A stretch of DNA of 64,000 nt. Source: Gnetum montanum. Lineage: Eukaryota > Streptophyta > Gnetopsida > Gnetales > Gnetaceae. The notes below the pieces were generated by a model. The model was not told where the DNA came from and made no database searches. It saw nothing but the letters and a program-made list of their open reading frames with translations. The stretch lies in the NCBI GenBank assembly GCA_015680685.1, contig MNCI01009412.1:654588-718587 (forward strand). Reading direction: 5' to 3'. Within the stretch, counting starts at the first letter, position 1. Every line of letters begins with the position of its first letter. The translations under genes and the position numbers were made by a program. Below, piece by piece: positions 48,776 to 57,797 of this stretch.

Positions 48776-48925
48776 ATAGAAAAATATAACGATGTTGTAA
48801 AACAAAAACAAGAAAAGTTAAAGAAATTTGTAAAACAAAAATTAGAAAAGTTAAAGAAATTGTAAAACAAAAATGTGAAAAACAAAAACGTTGTAAAACA
48901 AAAATGTGTAAAACAAAAACTGAAA
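48771..48925. repeat. A-rich GTAAAACAAAAA tandem repeat
   Basis: Several imperfect copies of TGTAAAACAAAAA alternate with AGAAAAGTTAAAGAAAT. The apparent reading frame across it encodes only low-complexity Phe/Cys sequence. Confidence 0.75.
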
Positions 48926-48947
48926 AAGAACTGAGGGCCCCATATGA

Positions 48948-51900
48948 TTAGCATAGGTGGCCATCTCCCCCATGACTGAGTTGTGAGGGAGAGATCCGAA
49001 GTAGTGAGCGCCTATTTGAATTTCTAAGCAGTGCCCAACTTCTCCCAAATGATGATCTTAGATTCAGGGGTGGAAGTTGGCGACGCTCACGTTCCAATGT
49101 GTCTATGCCACGGTTGTTGGCATGAGTTGCCTCAGTTCGTTCCATGCATATTTGTTTGCCCTTATGAGAAGCTGTCAACCACGGGGTGTCTACTACTTCT
49201 TGTGTGGTTGCTACATACAGGCATCTTTGTTGCAGAGTTTCCTGGGCACACCTGTGACATGGAGACATTTCCTCCGTGTCATCACCCGATGAATCACTGT
49301 ATGTGATGCATGGAACTATCCTCTTCTCGATCTTTCCACATATGTTTATCTTGGAGATTTCCAAGGAAAGATCACGGATCCTAAGGCATGCATCTACTGT
49401 GCTTAGCCATGCCCTTCCCATTATAATTGGGAAGTCCCCTTCGTTGTTGTTAACATCGATCACTAGGAAATCCGCTGGGTAGGACCAACCACACACAGTG
49501 GTGATAACGTCCTCCACTAAACCCAAGGGAATAGTGATGGACTGGTCTGCCAGCTCTAGTTGGATGTTGCTCTTCTTAAGTTGGGGCAGGTTCCAGGCGT
49601 GATACATCTTTCGCGAAATTAAGTTGACTCCGGAACCTGAGTCAAGAAGAGCTCGATGTGGCGCATTCCCAGCGATCTGCAAATGAATAAAGGGACTCCC
49701 AGGGTCAGTTAGTTTCCTGGGAAGGTGGCCTACCTTGATCCAGTCAGTTACGGTATGTGTTAGCATAACCGTATGCGTTACATTCCCTTGGACTGAAGGG
49801 TGCTCCGAAGTGTTAGTAGTTAGAGGCCTATACATATACCCGTCCGCTTGTTGTTGCGAGAGCCTATCCGGGCTCCTAGTTCTGAAAAAGGGTCTCTTTT
49901 TTGTACAGTTATCGCCAGAACTAGTGTCCGGTTGGATATTTACACTCTGAATATTTACAGATCTCGCGGCGTGACGTTGCTGCGGTTGGGTAGGTAATTC
50001 CCCTTGCATTGTTGGAGCAGGAGGTGTTATGGGAACTACTTGAGGAAAAGGTGCGGGTGGAGTTAGAGGATGGACAGAATGTGGAATGTCTCCCGGAGGA
50101 GAAGGAGTCCTTCTGAAGTACTCCCGAGCGTAGTAGTGACGGCGTGGAGTGTGACTCATAGCGTCACCTGGAGAAACTGGCTGCTGCACATAATAACCAT
50201 AAGGATCAGGCTGCCGGTAAGGGTATCGATGTGTTGGCTGTGGCATCCCCCATGACTGTGGGTATTGCCACTGCTGATGTTGCTCGATGGGCTGCGGAGG
50301 TGTTCCACTTGGATAATACGTCAAGGGTTGGTGGAACTGCCTCGGGTTACCTTGTGGATAAGGTAACCTTCTGGGTGTTTGCCGTTGATTAAGTCTTGGA
50401 TTTAATGCATACACCCCAGACTCCTGCAGATGTGAGATAATTGGACAACATCCCTTAGGATGGTCATAATAGCAGACCTCACATCCACCGTCATTGTCTG
50501 AATCAGAATTTTCAGCCTCATCGGAGTTAGAGATTTTTCCCTTACCCTTGTTATGTGCAGGGTTAAAGTTTCTCCGCTTGTCTTTGCTTTTATCACTACT
50601 TTGCTCATCCTTAGACTCTTCTACAATTTTCAGGACTGTTTCTATTCGTGAGTCTAAGGAATCCCACATTTGGTCTACCTTAGCCGATACCTCCGTTGTT
50701 AACTTTTGGATCGGCACAGTTTTCCTGTTCACCAACTCTTCGAGTGGTGACTCATCCTCCTCATCACAGAATTTCACTCCCTTCTTACGAAGGGAGGGAT
50801 CACGGTTGTATTCCTCCGCACTTTCTCTTTTCCGTAGCTCACCCTCTTCTTGCGCTACTTGTTCCAACAATACTTCAACTTCATGGGCTCTTAGTTGGGA
50901 GAGTCTCCCTTGGGCGTAAGTCCCAAGAGTTCTTCTCGTTTCATTTCGTAGCCCATCCACGAGGTGGCGAAGTTGATCCCGCTTAGCGTACCCATGGCCC
51001 GGGCAACGATGTAGCAATGTGTAGTAACGGGCCATGGCAGCATCCAAGGATTCATGAGCTCCTTGTTTCCAGCCTTGGATCTGCTTACGCAAGTTAGACA
51101 CTCTGGAGTACGTTTGATATTTGTTGTTGAACAATTCAAGCATCGTACTCCACCTCCTGATGGTTTCCGGTTCTAAGGACCGGTACCAGCTTTCTGCTTC
51201 TTTAGTGAGTGTCCTTGGGAACAACTTGAGTTTCTGCCACTCATTGTCTATGTTCTGCAAGGCACAGGCATCGTGGAATGCCTGTAAATGATGTTGAGGA
51301 TCAGCGTTGTATCCCCCTTCAAAACGTGGGATATTATTTATATCCAAACGCTTGATCCTACTGTCTTTTAAATGCCTTGTGGGAATCCTAACTGCCTCTC
51401 TAATATCAAGCATACTTCGGGTTGCGAATAGGGGTTCGTCATGATCATCTCTTTCATGACGTCTGTGATGTCTACGTGGTGGTTCCCTATTCTCCCTACG
51501 TCCTTGCCCTTGTCCTAACTCCTCTCGACCTTCCTGTCGAGGCATTTCATCTCTTTTACCTTTACTCTCCGCGTTATGCTCATGGTGGCTGCGCCCAGAT
51601 GTGGAAGGAGAGGGTGAATGATGAGATGAAGGAGAAGAAGAAGGGGATCCATCACCATGGTGATGTTTCTTGCCTTCTCTTCGGCTGCTTCGGCCCCGAT
51701 CGTTGTGACGATCAACGAGTCCGTCATTAGTGTGAGTAGTTGTTCCTGCCGTGAACAGCTGGTGCTCACGGGGATCAGAGCCTGGAATATGTATCGTTGA
51801 TCTAAGGCCCTGATGCCTAACCTCTTCACTAGAGTGAGGAGGAGGAACATCATTTTCTAAGAAACCCATCGTGAGGGGTTCCTCTTCTCCTATTTCACTA

Positions 51901-52292
51901 ATGACGTGGGGAACCTTGCCCTTCAGTAGTGAATGTTGGCTCTCCTGCCTTGCATCCCGAATACGTTGGGCTTTTGTGGGTTGATAGTCCCTTGTATCAT
52001 GGTCATCCAAAACGTATTCTGCGAACAGCTCATGCATGCCAATCTGTACCAAGGCACGGAAAAGCATGTTGGGAGCGGATCGATCTGGGGGTAACACGAT
52101 GTTACCTTGCATGTCTCTCCACCGCAGTTGCTCATCTTGATGGAAAACAAAGGTAAAATCCGGCACATACTCATCGGGATGAGTATATGTGACCTTAGAT
52201 TGTTGAGGACATGGTTGATCTCGGTTATGCGTATGATGCTGACTTTCTCCTGTATTGTCCTTAGGTGAGTTGATTTCGTGAGAAGAAGCCAT
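48948..52292 (-). CDS. Gag-protease polyprotein of element C (1,114 aa), intact
   Basis: One open frame from Met (MASSHEINSPKDN) shortly after the primer site to a stop at 48948. Residues 1-300 are a charged, Ser/His-rich N-terminal region. The capsid (Retrotrans_gag type) spans about 310-500: RIKRLDINNIPRFEGGYN, LFPRTLTKEAESWYRSLEP, GWKQGAHESLDAAMARYYTL. A nucleocapsid-like CEVCYYDHPKGCC lies near 602-614, a variant of the CCHC zinc knuckle with altered spacing. A Pro/Gln/Tyr-rich linker follows. The retropepsin has its active site LLDSGSGVNLIS at about 884 and later FPIIMGRAWLSTVDACLRIR. The last 100 residues have no known domain, where RT would begin in a full element. The protein would form particles and mature itself but could not reverse-transcribe or integrate. 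Frame integrity suggests recent function or selection. Confidence 0.9.
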   Translation of the reverse strand: MASSHEINSPKDNTGESQHHTHNRDQPCPQQSKVTYTHPDEYVPDFTFVFHQDEQLRWRDMQGNIVLPPDRSAPNMLFRALVQIGMHELFAEYVLDDHDTRDYQPTKAQRIRDARQESQHSLLKGKVPHVISEIGEEEPLTMGFLENDVPPPHSSEEVRHQGLRSTIHIPGSDPREHQLFTAGTTTHTNDGLVDRHNDRGRSSRREGKKHHHGDGSPSSSPSSHHSPSPSTSGRSHHEHNAESKGKRDEMPRQEGREELGQGQGRRENREPPRRHHRRHERDDHDEPLFATRSMLDIREAVRIPTRHLKDSRIKRLDINNIPRFEGGYNADPQHHLQAFHDACALQNIDNEWQKLKLFPRTLTKEAESWYRSLEPETIRRWSTMLELFNNKYQTYSRVSNLRKQIQGWKQGAHESLDAAMARYYTLLHRCPGHGYAKRDQLRHLVDGLRNETRRTLGTYAQGRLSQLRAHEVEVLLEQVAQEEGELRKRESAEEYNRDPSLRKKGVKFCDEEDESPLEELVNRKTVPIQKLTTEVSAKVDQMWDSLDSRIETVLKIVEESKDEQSSDKSKDKRRNFNPAHNKGKGKISNSDEAENSDSDNDGGCEVCYYDHPKGCCPIISHLQESGVYALNPRLNQRQTPRRLPYPQGNPRQFHQPLTYYPSGTPPQPIEQHQQWQYPQSWGMPQPTHRYPYRQPDPYGYYVQQPVSPGDAMSHTPRRHYYAREYFRRTPSPPGDIPHSVHPLTPPAPFPQVVPITPPAPTMQGELPTQPQQRHAARSVNIQSVNIQPDTSSGDNCTKKRPFFRTRSPDRLSQQQADGYMYRPLTTNTSEHPSVQGNVTHTVMLTHTVTDWIKVGHLPRKLTDPGSPFIHLQIAGNAPHRALLDSGSGVNLISRKMYHAWNLPQLKKSNIQLELADQSITIPLGLVEDVITTVCGWSYPADFLVIDVNNNEGDFPIIMGRAWLSTVDACLRIRDLSLEISKINICGKIEKRIVPCITYSDSSGDDTEEMSPCHRCAQETLQQRCLYVATTQEVVDTPWLTASHKGKQICMERTEATHANNRGIDTLERERRQLPPLNLRSSFGRSWALLRNSNRRSLLRISPSQLSHGGDGHLC

Positions 52293-52420
52293 TTCTATTG
52301 GTGTGCTAATTTCACCGTTATTTATTGTTCTTGATTAACTGATTAACCCTAAGGTTCGTTTTAAGCTCACAACGATGTGAGTGATATCCCTTATGTTAAA
52401 TTGGCGAAAAAACACTTAGT

Positions 52421-52437
52421 CCCCGGCAACGGCGCCA
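52421..52437 (-). other. Primer-binding site of element C, tRNA-Asp type
   Basis: The minus strand reads TGGCGCCGTTGCCGGGG one base after the 5' LTR end. This sequence is known as the primer site of Athila and related plant elements, complementary to the tRNA-Asp 3' end. Confidence 0.9.
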
Positions 52438-52857
52438 ATGATGAGTGGCGAGGTACCCCTACACTCCACCATACGAATACGAGCGTACACGCGCGATCCG
52501 GTCGAACTCCGCAGACTAAATGCCTTAACGCCACAAGAAACACTTGGGGTTAATCGTTCGTTGTCTTCCCAGGCTTGCTTGTATGTGTCACGGTGTATGG
52601 TTAAGCAAGTCTGAGGTATGTGATTTTTTTGGTATTTTCGGCTTATCTTCTATGCTACCAGGAGAAAGGGTTGAGAAAACTAAACTAACTCTAACTAAGA
52701 TCTAAGTCTAAATTAACTAGCGTCAGCATCCGTTCCCACTTACCGGACACACCCTGAACTATGCAACTGCAGCTTACCAAACGCTAATCGTTACTGGGAT
52801 CGCCACACGTAACGCAAGTGCTCGAAGTGGTCGTACTGAGGCACCTATTTAGCTTAA

Positions 52858-53146
52858 GTGTGATAAGCAGCCGATTCCTTAGCTAGCCGTACACACCCGT
52901 GGGTGCTCGTAACTAAGTCGTACTTATCACACGTTCTAGCCTAGCGATGAGCAGCCGATTCCTTAACTAGCCGTACACATTGGACTACCACTGGGATTAC
53001 CAAGCGCAGATCCTGGAATACGCTACTGGGTTACCAAGCAGCCAATGCTCGTAGTTAAGTCGTACTCACGCGTTGCGACAAGCAGCCGATTCCTTGATTA
53101 GCCGTACACATCCGTAGATGCTCGTAATCAAGTCGTACTTGTACGC
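52858..53146 (-). repeat. Nested inverted-repeat array in right LTR C
   Basis: Arms: GTGTGATAAG (52858) / CTTATCACAC (52923); CTTAACTA (52962) / TAGTTAAG (53052), a perfect 8-bp stem; GCGACAAG (53075) / CTTGTACGC (53138); CTTGATTA (53093) / TAATCAAG (53125), perfect; apex CATC/GATG (53109-53120). Compared with 46305-46590, three stems changed on both sides at once. Confidence 0.8.
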
Positions 53147-53390
53147 ACTAGGAAAGCAGTAAATAAATAACAATAAATAAAACCACGTGCTGCAAGGTTT
53201 ATCCAATCAAGTTCGTCTTTATTGCCGTACACAACTTGGGTTCAGGTTACAAGCTGCTCGAATAAAGAGCCGTTCACTCTAGGACTCCTACTGTAGGCAC
53301 ATGGGAAAAAATTCTAACTCTGGAGTGATCAATCTGCCAGAGCTTTGCTACTTCTAGCCAGGATGGGGAAATGAAGGGAGTGCCGCCTCT

Positions 53391-53398
53391 TATTTATA
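53391..53398 (-). promoter_or_regulatory. TATA box of right LTR C
   Basis: TATAAATA on the minus strand, about 72 bp inside the LTR start and just downstream of the two GCGATATCGT palindromes. This copy would drive sense transcription of C. Confidence 0.75.
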
Positions 53399-53469
53399 GA
53401 TATGGCGGCGGGACGCGATATCGTAGGAGAAGATGCGATATCGTGGCACATGCAGGTCGCGTCTCATCA

Positions 53470-53474
53470 CTTTC
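53470..53474. other. Target-site duplication of C, right
   Basis: CTTTC, identical to 45881-45885. Confidence 0.9.
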
Positions 53475-53860
53475 CTACTCATATCTTGCTACCATAATAA
53501 TGTTCCTTCTTGCTTGAGCTTTTGTTGGCTAATATGGCCTAGACATGTTCTTGGTAACTTGGTATCCTTCTTATATGTGGTGAAGATTTGACCTCATAAG
53601 TTCTCCTTGAAGCATAGATGGTGTTGAACATTGTGGTTATAAGACAATATTACCCTGTAAGTCTTTCCATTTGAATTATTTGTCTTGGTAGAAAATAAAT
53701 GTGAAATTAGGATAATAAGGATTGATATGTGATGATATTCTTGTTTGCATTGATGCACTCCAATCTTCTTTATTATAATCTCTGTCATTACTTTTGTTAA
53801 GATCAATAACATGTGGAGATTTTACCTTGGATATGGAAGCAATTTTAATGTGGTTGATGC
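53475..53860 (-). pseudogene. N-terminal gag of element D, broken
   Basis: Aligns with the first part of the C polyprotein. The segment around 53620-53710 matches 52060-52160 (SPSKV..YTH, FTFVFHQDEQ, NIVLP and related blocks). Its continuation is to the left of C. Confidence 0.65.
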
Positions 53861-53946
53861 TTAAGTATGTGTGTATTTTGAAAATTTATTTTAAGTCTAA
53901 AAGATAGACTTGATGATGCTTCATACAACAAACTATATAGTGCTAA

Positions 53947-54759
53947 TGATAAATGGTAGAGAATTCCAACACTCAACCAAACAAGTCACAAGTGTTCATG
54001 TGCAACCAAATCATAATCCATGGATAGACAATGTAAGTATACTAATGAGTTAATAAGAAGTCTGTGATTGTTATCTTCCTAGTTAGAGTTAGCAAAGTGA
54101 AAAATGTATGATTTAACTCTTAGTAAGGTATGTAATATTGTTGCCTATTAAATGTGCTAAGGGTAGATATAGTGAAAATGAATGTGAATTCTATCTCTAA
54201 GTATAATGAAAATGTAAAGCTATTTTAACCTGTAGCAATAAGTATATGTTCCTAGTTTTTTGTGCATGTTCTAAACTGTTGTAATTGTTACTGGGATTAC
54301 TAAGTAACTTTACTACTAAGTGAATCAAGCAAAGTCACTACTGAGTTACTAAACAATTACACTTTACGTTTGAAACCAATTGTACTCATTTTTCCTTACT
54401 AATGAACATTGGAATAGTTAATGACTTAAGAAATGTAAATAACTTAGTAAAAGTAAACATGGAAAAGTAAATCTATTCTATATAAAAATGTTGCAATAAT
54501 GAAAAAAAATCTTGATCTTTATGTCATTCATGAATTGTATCTAAGAATAATGCACTCGAATAAAGATTCTGTACAATTGTGATTCACAACACTATGGGCA
54601 TTCACAGCTAACTCTATCTTCAACAAAACAAACTGCAAGAATTTTACTAAGTGTTGGGTAAAAAGTTATTTTTAACATGATGGTATACTTACATTATATA
54701 GGCATGACCATGGCCCACTACATCACATCCATGACAACATGTGTTGAGTTATGATATCA
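53947..54759 (-). repeat. 5' LTR of element D
   Basis: Starts TGATAAATGGTAGAGAATTC against TGATGAGTGGCGAGGTACCC in C and ends near ATATCA. Shared blocks include CACTCAACCA, ACTGGGATTACTAAG and the CGAATAAAGA stretch. It lacks units 1 and 4 of the inverted-repeat array, so the array probably grew in the C lineage. The primer site next to it (53930-53946) is decayed. Confidence 0.7.
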
Positions 54760-55090
54760 TATTCATAGTCCTAAACATAAAGTGTTTCATTATTTATCTT
54801 AATAGAACCAATTCCACCACATTTTTCATATTTTAAAAACCTTGAGGATAGTATTAACTACTAGTTTAGCTATATATCTATTATTTAGATAAAAGAATTA
54901 ATTTTTTTTCAAATTAAAGAAATCCTAGAGTTGATTTAACAAGAATTGATTTTCATGTTGAAAAAAAATCAAAATTCGTGTGTTCTTTCATAATAATTCT
55001 AGTAAAAAAGTTAGTCTGTTAGCCCAAGTTATAATGAAAATTATTTATTTCTTGTGATAAAATCTAGCTAATACATACATAATAGGATCA
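54760..55090. other. AT-rich intergenic DNA
   Basis: No gene, LTR or tandem repeat is recognised. Confidence 0.4.
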
Positions 55091-55099
55091 TTACCTATA

Positions 55100-55255
55100 G
55101 ATTGAATGCTCATCCACCAAGGTGAGGTCTTGGAAAGGCAATGGATCAGTGAAAGCTAAACTTCTTTCAAGTGGCTATGCTAATGTTTGAACCCAGGATG
55201 TTACAAATTTAAAAAGAAACACTTCACCATCACTTCAAGTGTTGGTTCCTTCTAA
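55100..55255 (-). repeat. Possible tRNA-derived SINE, minus strand
   Basis: On the minus strand GATGGTGAAGTG resembles an A box and CTGGGTTCAAAC a B box, about 30 bp apart, followed by about 90 bp of unrelated tail. No target duplication was found, so this is tentative. Confidence 0.3.
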
Positions 55256-55294
55256 ACAGTACATACATACACATACTAAGTCCATACAAACAAT

Positions 55295-55450
55295 GATGTG
55301 TTAGCTTAGCAGTAAGGCTCTTAATTTGAATACTCTAAGTCATGGGTTCAATTTTGGGCAATGTTGAGTTATAAACTTCTATATAGACTGTATATCTTGG
55401 GGTCTACTTATGTTTTAATTATTTCAAATTTCAATGGGCAAATGGTTGAC
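55295..55450 (+). repeat. Possible tRNA-derived SINE, plus strand
   Basis: TTAGCTTAGCAGTAAGGC resembles an RNA polymerase III A box and GGGTTCAATTTTGGG a B box, about 35 bp apart, with a tail ending T-rich (TTATGTTTTAATTATTTC). A tRNA gene is excluded because no cloverleaf can be drawn. Confidence 0.4.
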
Positions 55451-55845
55451 CATTTAAGAGTTGTCATCATATACTCTAGGGGGTTAGGAGGTAAGGGAGG
55501 GAGGGGGCAATTGGTTTCAAGCATAGTCTTTTAGTAGCATGATAGCTCCTAGAAGTAGCCTCTTCACTAAAAATAGGTATTTGATCAGACCTAATTCTAG
55601 CATCACGACATAGATAAATTTTTACTCTCCAAACAAAACTAGCAATATCCATTCTAAGATAAGATAAGAGAAAATTTTGTAATTAATCTTTTCATTTCGA
55701 AAGAATAGCTTCTTAAAGTAATAAAATTAAAGAATAAAAATATTTATACTTTTTATGAAACATAGTAACTATATTCATATACCTTTTTTATTTGAACATG
55801 TAAACAAAGAGAATCTAAAATCAAAACAAAACAAAACTCGCAAAA
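55451..55845. other. AT-rich intergenic DNA
   Basis: A short G-run-rich patch (AGGGAGGGAGGGGGC) lies at about 55493-55510. Otherwise nothing is recognised. Confidence 0.4.
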
Positions 55846-56007
55846 ATGTCAACTTGGAGGAGCAGCGGGCAGATGGCATTCGGATCATCGCAGTCTTGTA
55901 GGACTAGGACGCCAATAATTATTACTCAAATAAGCCAAGTATCGTTACCAAACGTTAAAACGTTAAAGATAAAATCAACAAATTTGGAACAAAAGTTTTT
56001 GTGCTAA
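55846..56007 (+). CDS. Small open frame, 53 codons, uncertain
   Basis: Starts at an ATG after an A-rich leader (AACAAAACTCGCAAAA) and encodes a Ser/Arg/Thr-rich N-terminus (MSTWRSSGQMAFGSSQSCRT). This composition would suit an organelle transit peptide, possibly an upstream exon of the gene at 56800. Nothing confirms expression. Confidence 0.2.
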   Translation: MSTWRSSGQMAFGSSQSCRTRTPIIITQISQVSLPNVKTLKIKSTNLEQKFLC

Positions 56008-56449
56008 CATGATAAGGGATGTATCTCAAATTCTATCCAATACGAGGAAGCCTGGTAGAGCACGGACTTACCAGCAGGATAAATGAGAAAATATAGGAAG
56101 AGAAGGATCTTTGTCCCTGGTCTGTCCCACAGTAAAGGAGATTTACGAGAGTGAAATTTTTATCAGGACGTGCTTCAAGGAATTAACAGCAAGGACAACG
56201 ATAGACACGATGGACGCACTAAACGAGGCCCATGGATTTTGTTGAACCATGTACTGTACTGACAGTACGGGGGGCATGCGTATACGATGGTGCGATGCAT
56301 GCAAGCGAAAGTGTCCTTATCAAACCGACCCATATCTATAAGCATTAGTATTTGATCCTATCATTGATCCGCATTAGAATTTCCTATCATTGATCCCCAC
56401 GTTGGCTCAATTATTACTAGATCCTATTGATCCACACGTCAAAAGTGTG

Positions 56450-56523
56450 TCAGTGTGTCCTACCTTTGAACGTAACTGAGTTTGGGTCAGTGTGTCCTAC
56501 CTTTGAACGTAACTGAGTTTGGG
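56450..56523 (+). repeat. Perfect 37-bp tandem duplication
   Basis: Two identical units (56450-56486 and 56487-56523) begin TCAGTGTGTCCTACC and end GAGTTTGGG. They lie 280 bp upstream of the gene at 56800. A shorter echo, CAATCCGTGTGA repeated at 56559-56580, follows. Confidence 0.95.
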
Positions 56524-56799
56524 CATTACTAATAGGCTCGCTTGCCGTTCTAAGACAATCCGTGTGACAATCCGTGTGAGAAGACTTTGGGCATTAGGCT
56601 CCCTTGCCGTTCTTACTCTGAACATCTTGAGCTTTTTCTTTTTTCTTTCCTGTTTCTTTCCTGTCGTGGGTGCTGCTGCTCTGCCTGAGGTCACGACGTT
56701 GTCTTCTCTCTCCCTAAGGTCACTTTCCATGGCTGCTGCTTTGATCTTCTCTTGGTCCGCTCTCTCTCTTGAATTTGCAAGATCTTGCTAAATTAAGAA

Positions 56800-57797
56800 A
56801 TGGTGGAAGATAGAGAGATAAGAGATGCAGCTTTTGTCTTGAAAAGAATGAACGGTTTCCGCTGTGGAGTATATCCTCATACAAAAACTGGAGGGTTTGA
56901 AGTAAAGGTTAGGTATGTCTGGATTTCAATTCCAGGTGCATTTTCTGAGATTATCTTGTTTCTGGTATGAAAGTCATTCTTATCTACTTGTGTGATGAGT
57001 TCATCCTCCAAGAGAAAATATATATTCTTTGGTAAGTAATTGTAATTCATATTGAGTTTCATGCTTTCTGCCTGCTTTTACTCCCGGATGAATTTGTGGT
57101 AGGGTACCACTGGTGTGAAGAAGCTGCCGCTAGGATCGCGGACAAAGCTATCCTTGTCATGAATGACTGGATGGATGGGTGAAAATCCAGATCCCTCCAC
57201 TATGAAGGTGAACTATCGCTTAACTGATTATGATCTCAGTTACATAGCTCAGGTTTGACTGCAAAAATGGCTTCTTTTTAAGCATTACGCTATGCATCTC
57301 TATTATACGCTGCGCCCAAGTTTGATAACCGTCAACGCTTTAGTGTTTGTTCAGTGGGGGAAAGTTCCAAAGTCATTGGCTTCTCTGGAAAATAATCAAA
57401 ATTTTACTCTACCCATTAAAAGAGACGTAAATGAGCGGCAATTTAATACGCTTAATTGAATTCCCACACATATGCAAGAATCACAGGGCGGCAAATGCTG
57501 CGTGTTCATGTGTAAAAACTAAAAACTGTTTCTGACTTCGAATGGTTTGTTTTCCAGCTCAAGGCTCTGCCAGAAGATGAAATGATCTGCAAACTAAAAA
57601 CTGAGGCCAAGGGGGATTCCAGAGGTTGTGCACAGGTGAGATTTATATTCAATGATCTTGTACATATAATTTTAAGTATGTCCAGGGTTTCTTCATCTAT
57701 TGTATGTTTGTACTGTTTGTTGTGGTTCCAGGGTTTGGTTCCCCATGCTAGGGATGATCTTGAGTACGCCATAAGACGCAGGCAACTAGAGATGTAG
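56800..57797 (+). pseudogene. Plant gene or gene remnant with at least four exons, one frameshift
   Basis: Exon candidates: 56800-56907 (MVEDREIRDAAFVLKRMNGF, then GVYPHTKTGG), 57103-57252 (YHWCEEAAARIADKAILVMN ... VNYRLTDYDLSYIAQ), 57558-57635 (LKALPEDEMICKLKTEAKGD) and 57732-57797 (GLVPHARDDLEYAIRRRQLE, stop TAG). Introns 57253-57557 and 57636-57731 are GT-AG and keep phase 0. In exon 2 a single extra G in a GGG run near 57180 shifts the frame: TGA directly follows, while the next frame continues with NPDPSTMKVNYRL. The join of exon 1 to exon 2 is not settled. I do not recognise the family. It is either a pseudogene, a partly copied gene, or an intact gene with a sequence error. Composition is less AT-rich than the surroundings. 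Confidence 0.6.

Larger units (their letters stand above)
46954..48947 (-). other. Non-coding 3' region of element C
   Basis: Two kilobases with no convincing protein on either strand. It includes a second copy of the polypurine tract at 47533-47545, (AC)n at 48743-48770 and an A-rich repeat at 48771-48925. Element E has the same region at 62888-64000, so it belongs to the family and is not a one-off rearrangement. Confidence 0.7.
45886..53469 (-). mobile_element. Element C: young Athila-like element with intact gag-protease, no RT or integrase
   Basis: Complete 7.6 kb element with LTRs 45886-46940 and 52439-53469, LTR ends TGATGAG/CTCATCA and a perfect CTTTC target duplication. A tRNA-Asp-type primer site and a polypurine tract are in place. 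The LTRs are almost identical apart from repeat-number changes, so insertion was recent compared with the rest. The gag-protease frame is uninterrupted. The remaining 2 kb holds no recognisable RT, RNase H, integrase or envelope. It inserted into the gag of D. Movement would need help in trans. The higher CpG content fits youth. Confidence 0.9.
52439..53469 (-). repeat. 5' LTR of element C
   Basis: TGATGAGTGG to CTCATCA in plus coordinates. TATA box at 53391-53398, two GCGATATCGT palindromes (53415-53424 and 53435-53444), and the inverted-repeat array at 52858-53146. It differs from its partner by scattered substitutions, several of them paired within stems. Confidence 0.92.
41556..54759 (-). 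mobile_element. Element D: decayed Athila-like Ty3/gypsy element, containing element C
   Basis: Reading leftwards: 5' LTR 53947-54759, gag start to 53475, insertion C, rest of gag, protease, a short RT remnant with RNase H, integrase up to 41556, where it is cut by the LTR of F. Gag and protease are clear relatives of C. The 3' LTR is predicted to the left of the window, beyond F. Heavily decayed. Confidence 0.8.

Noticed and set aside
48712-48954. Open frame rich in Phe and Cys/Val on the minus strand
   Set aside because: It is a translation of the (AC)n tract and the A-rich tandem repeat, with no domain and no homologue in element E.
50494-51730. Plus-strand open frames across the C polyprotein
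   Set aside because: They lie opposite the intact 1,114-codon frame and show only low-complexity Ser-rich or shadow composition.
55295-55370. tRNA gene suggested by A- and B-box-like sequences
   Set aside because: No acceptor stem or anticodon arm can be drawn; a SINE is the better reading.
56497-56787. Minus-strand frame (MESDLREREDN, then Lys-rich) preceded by a good splice acceptor TTTCTTAATTTAG
   Set aside because: It overlaps the 37-bp tandem duplication and the upstream region of the plus-strand gene; no donor exon or homology was found to support it.
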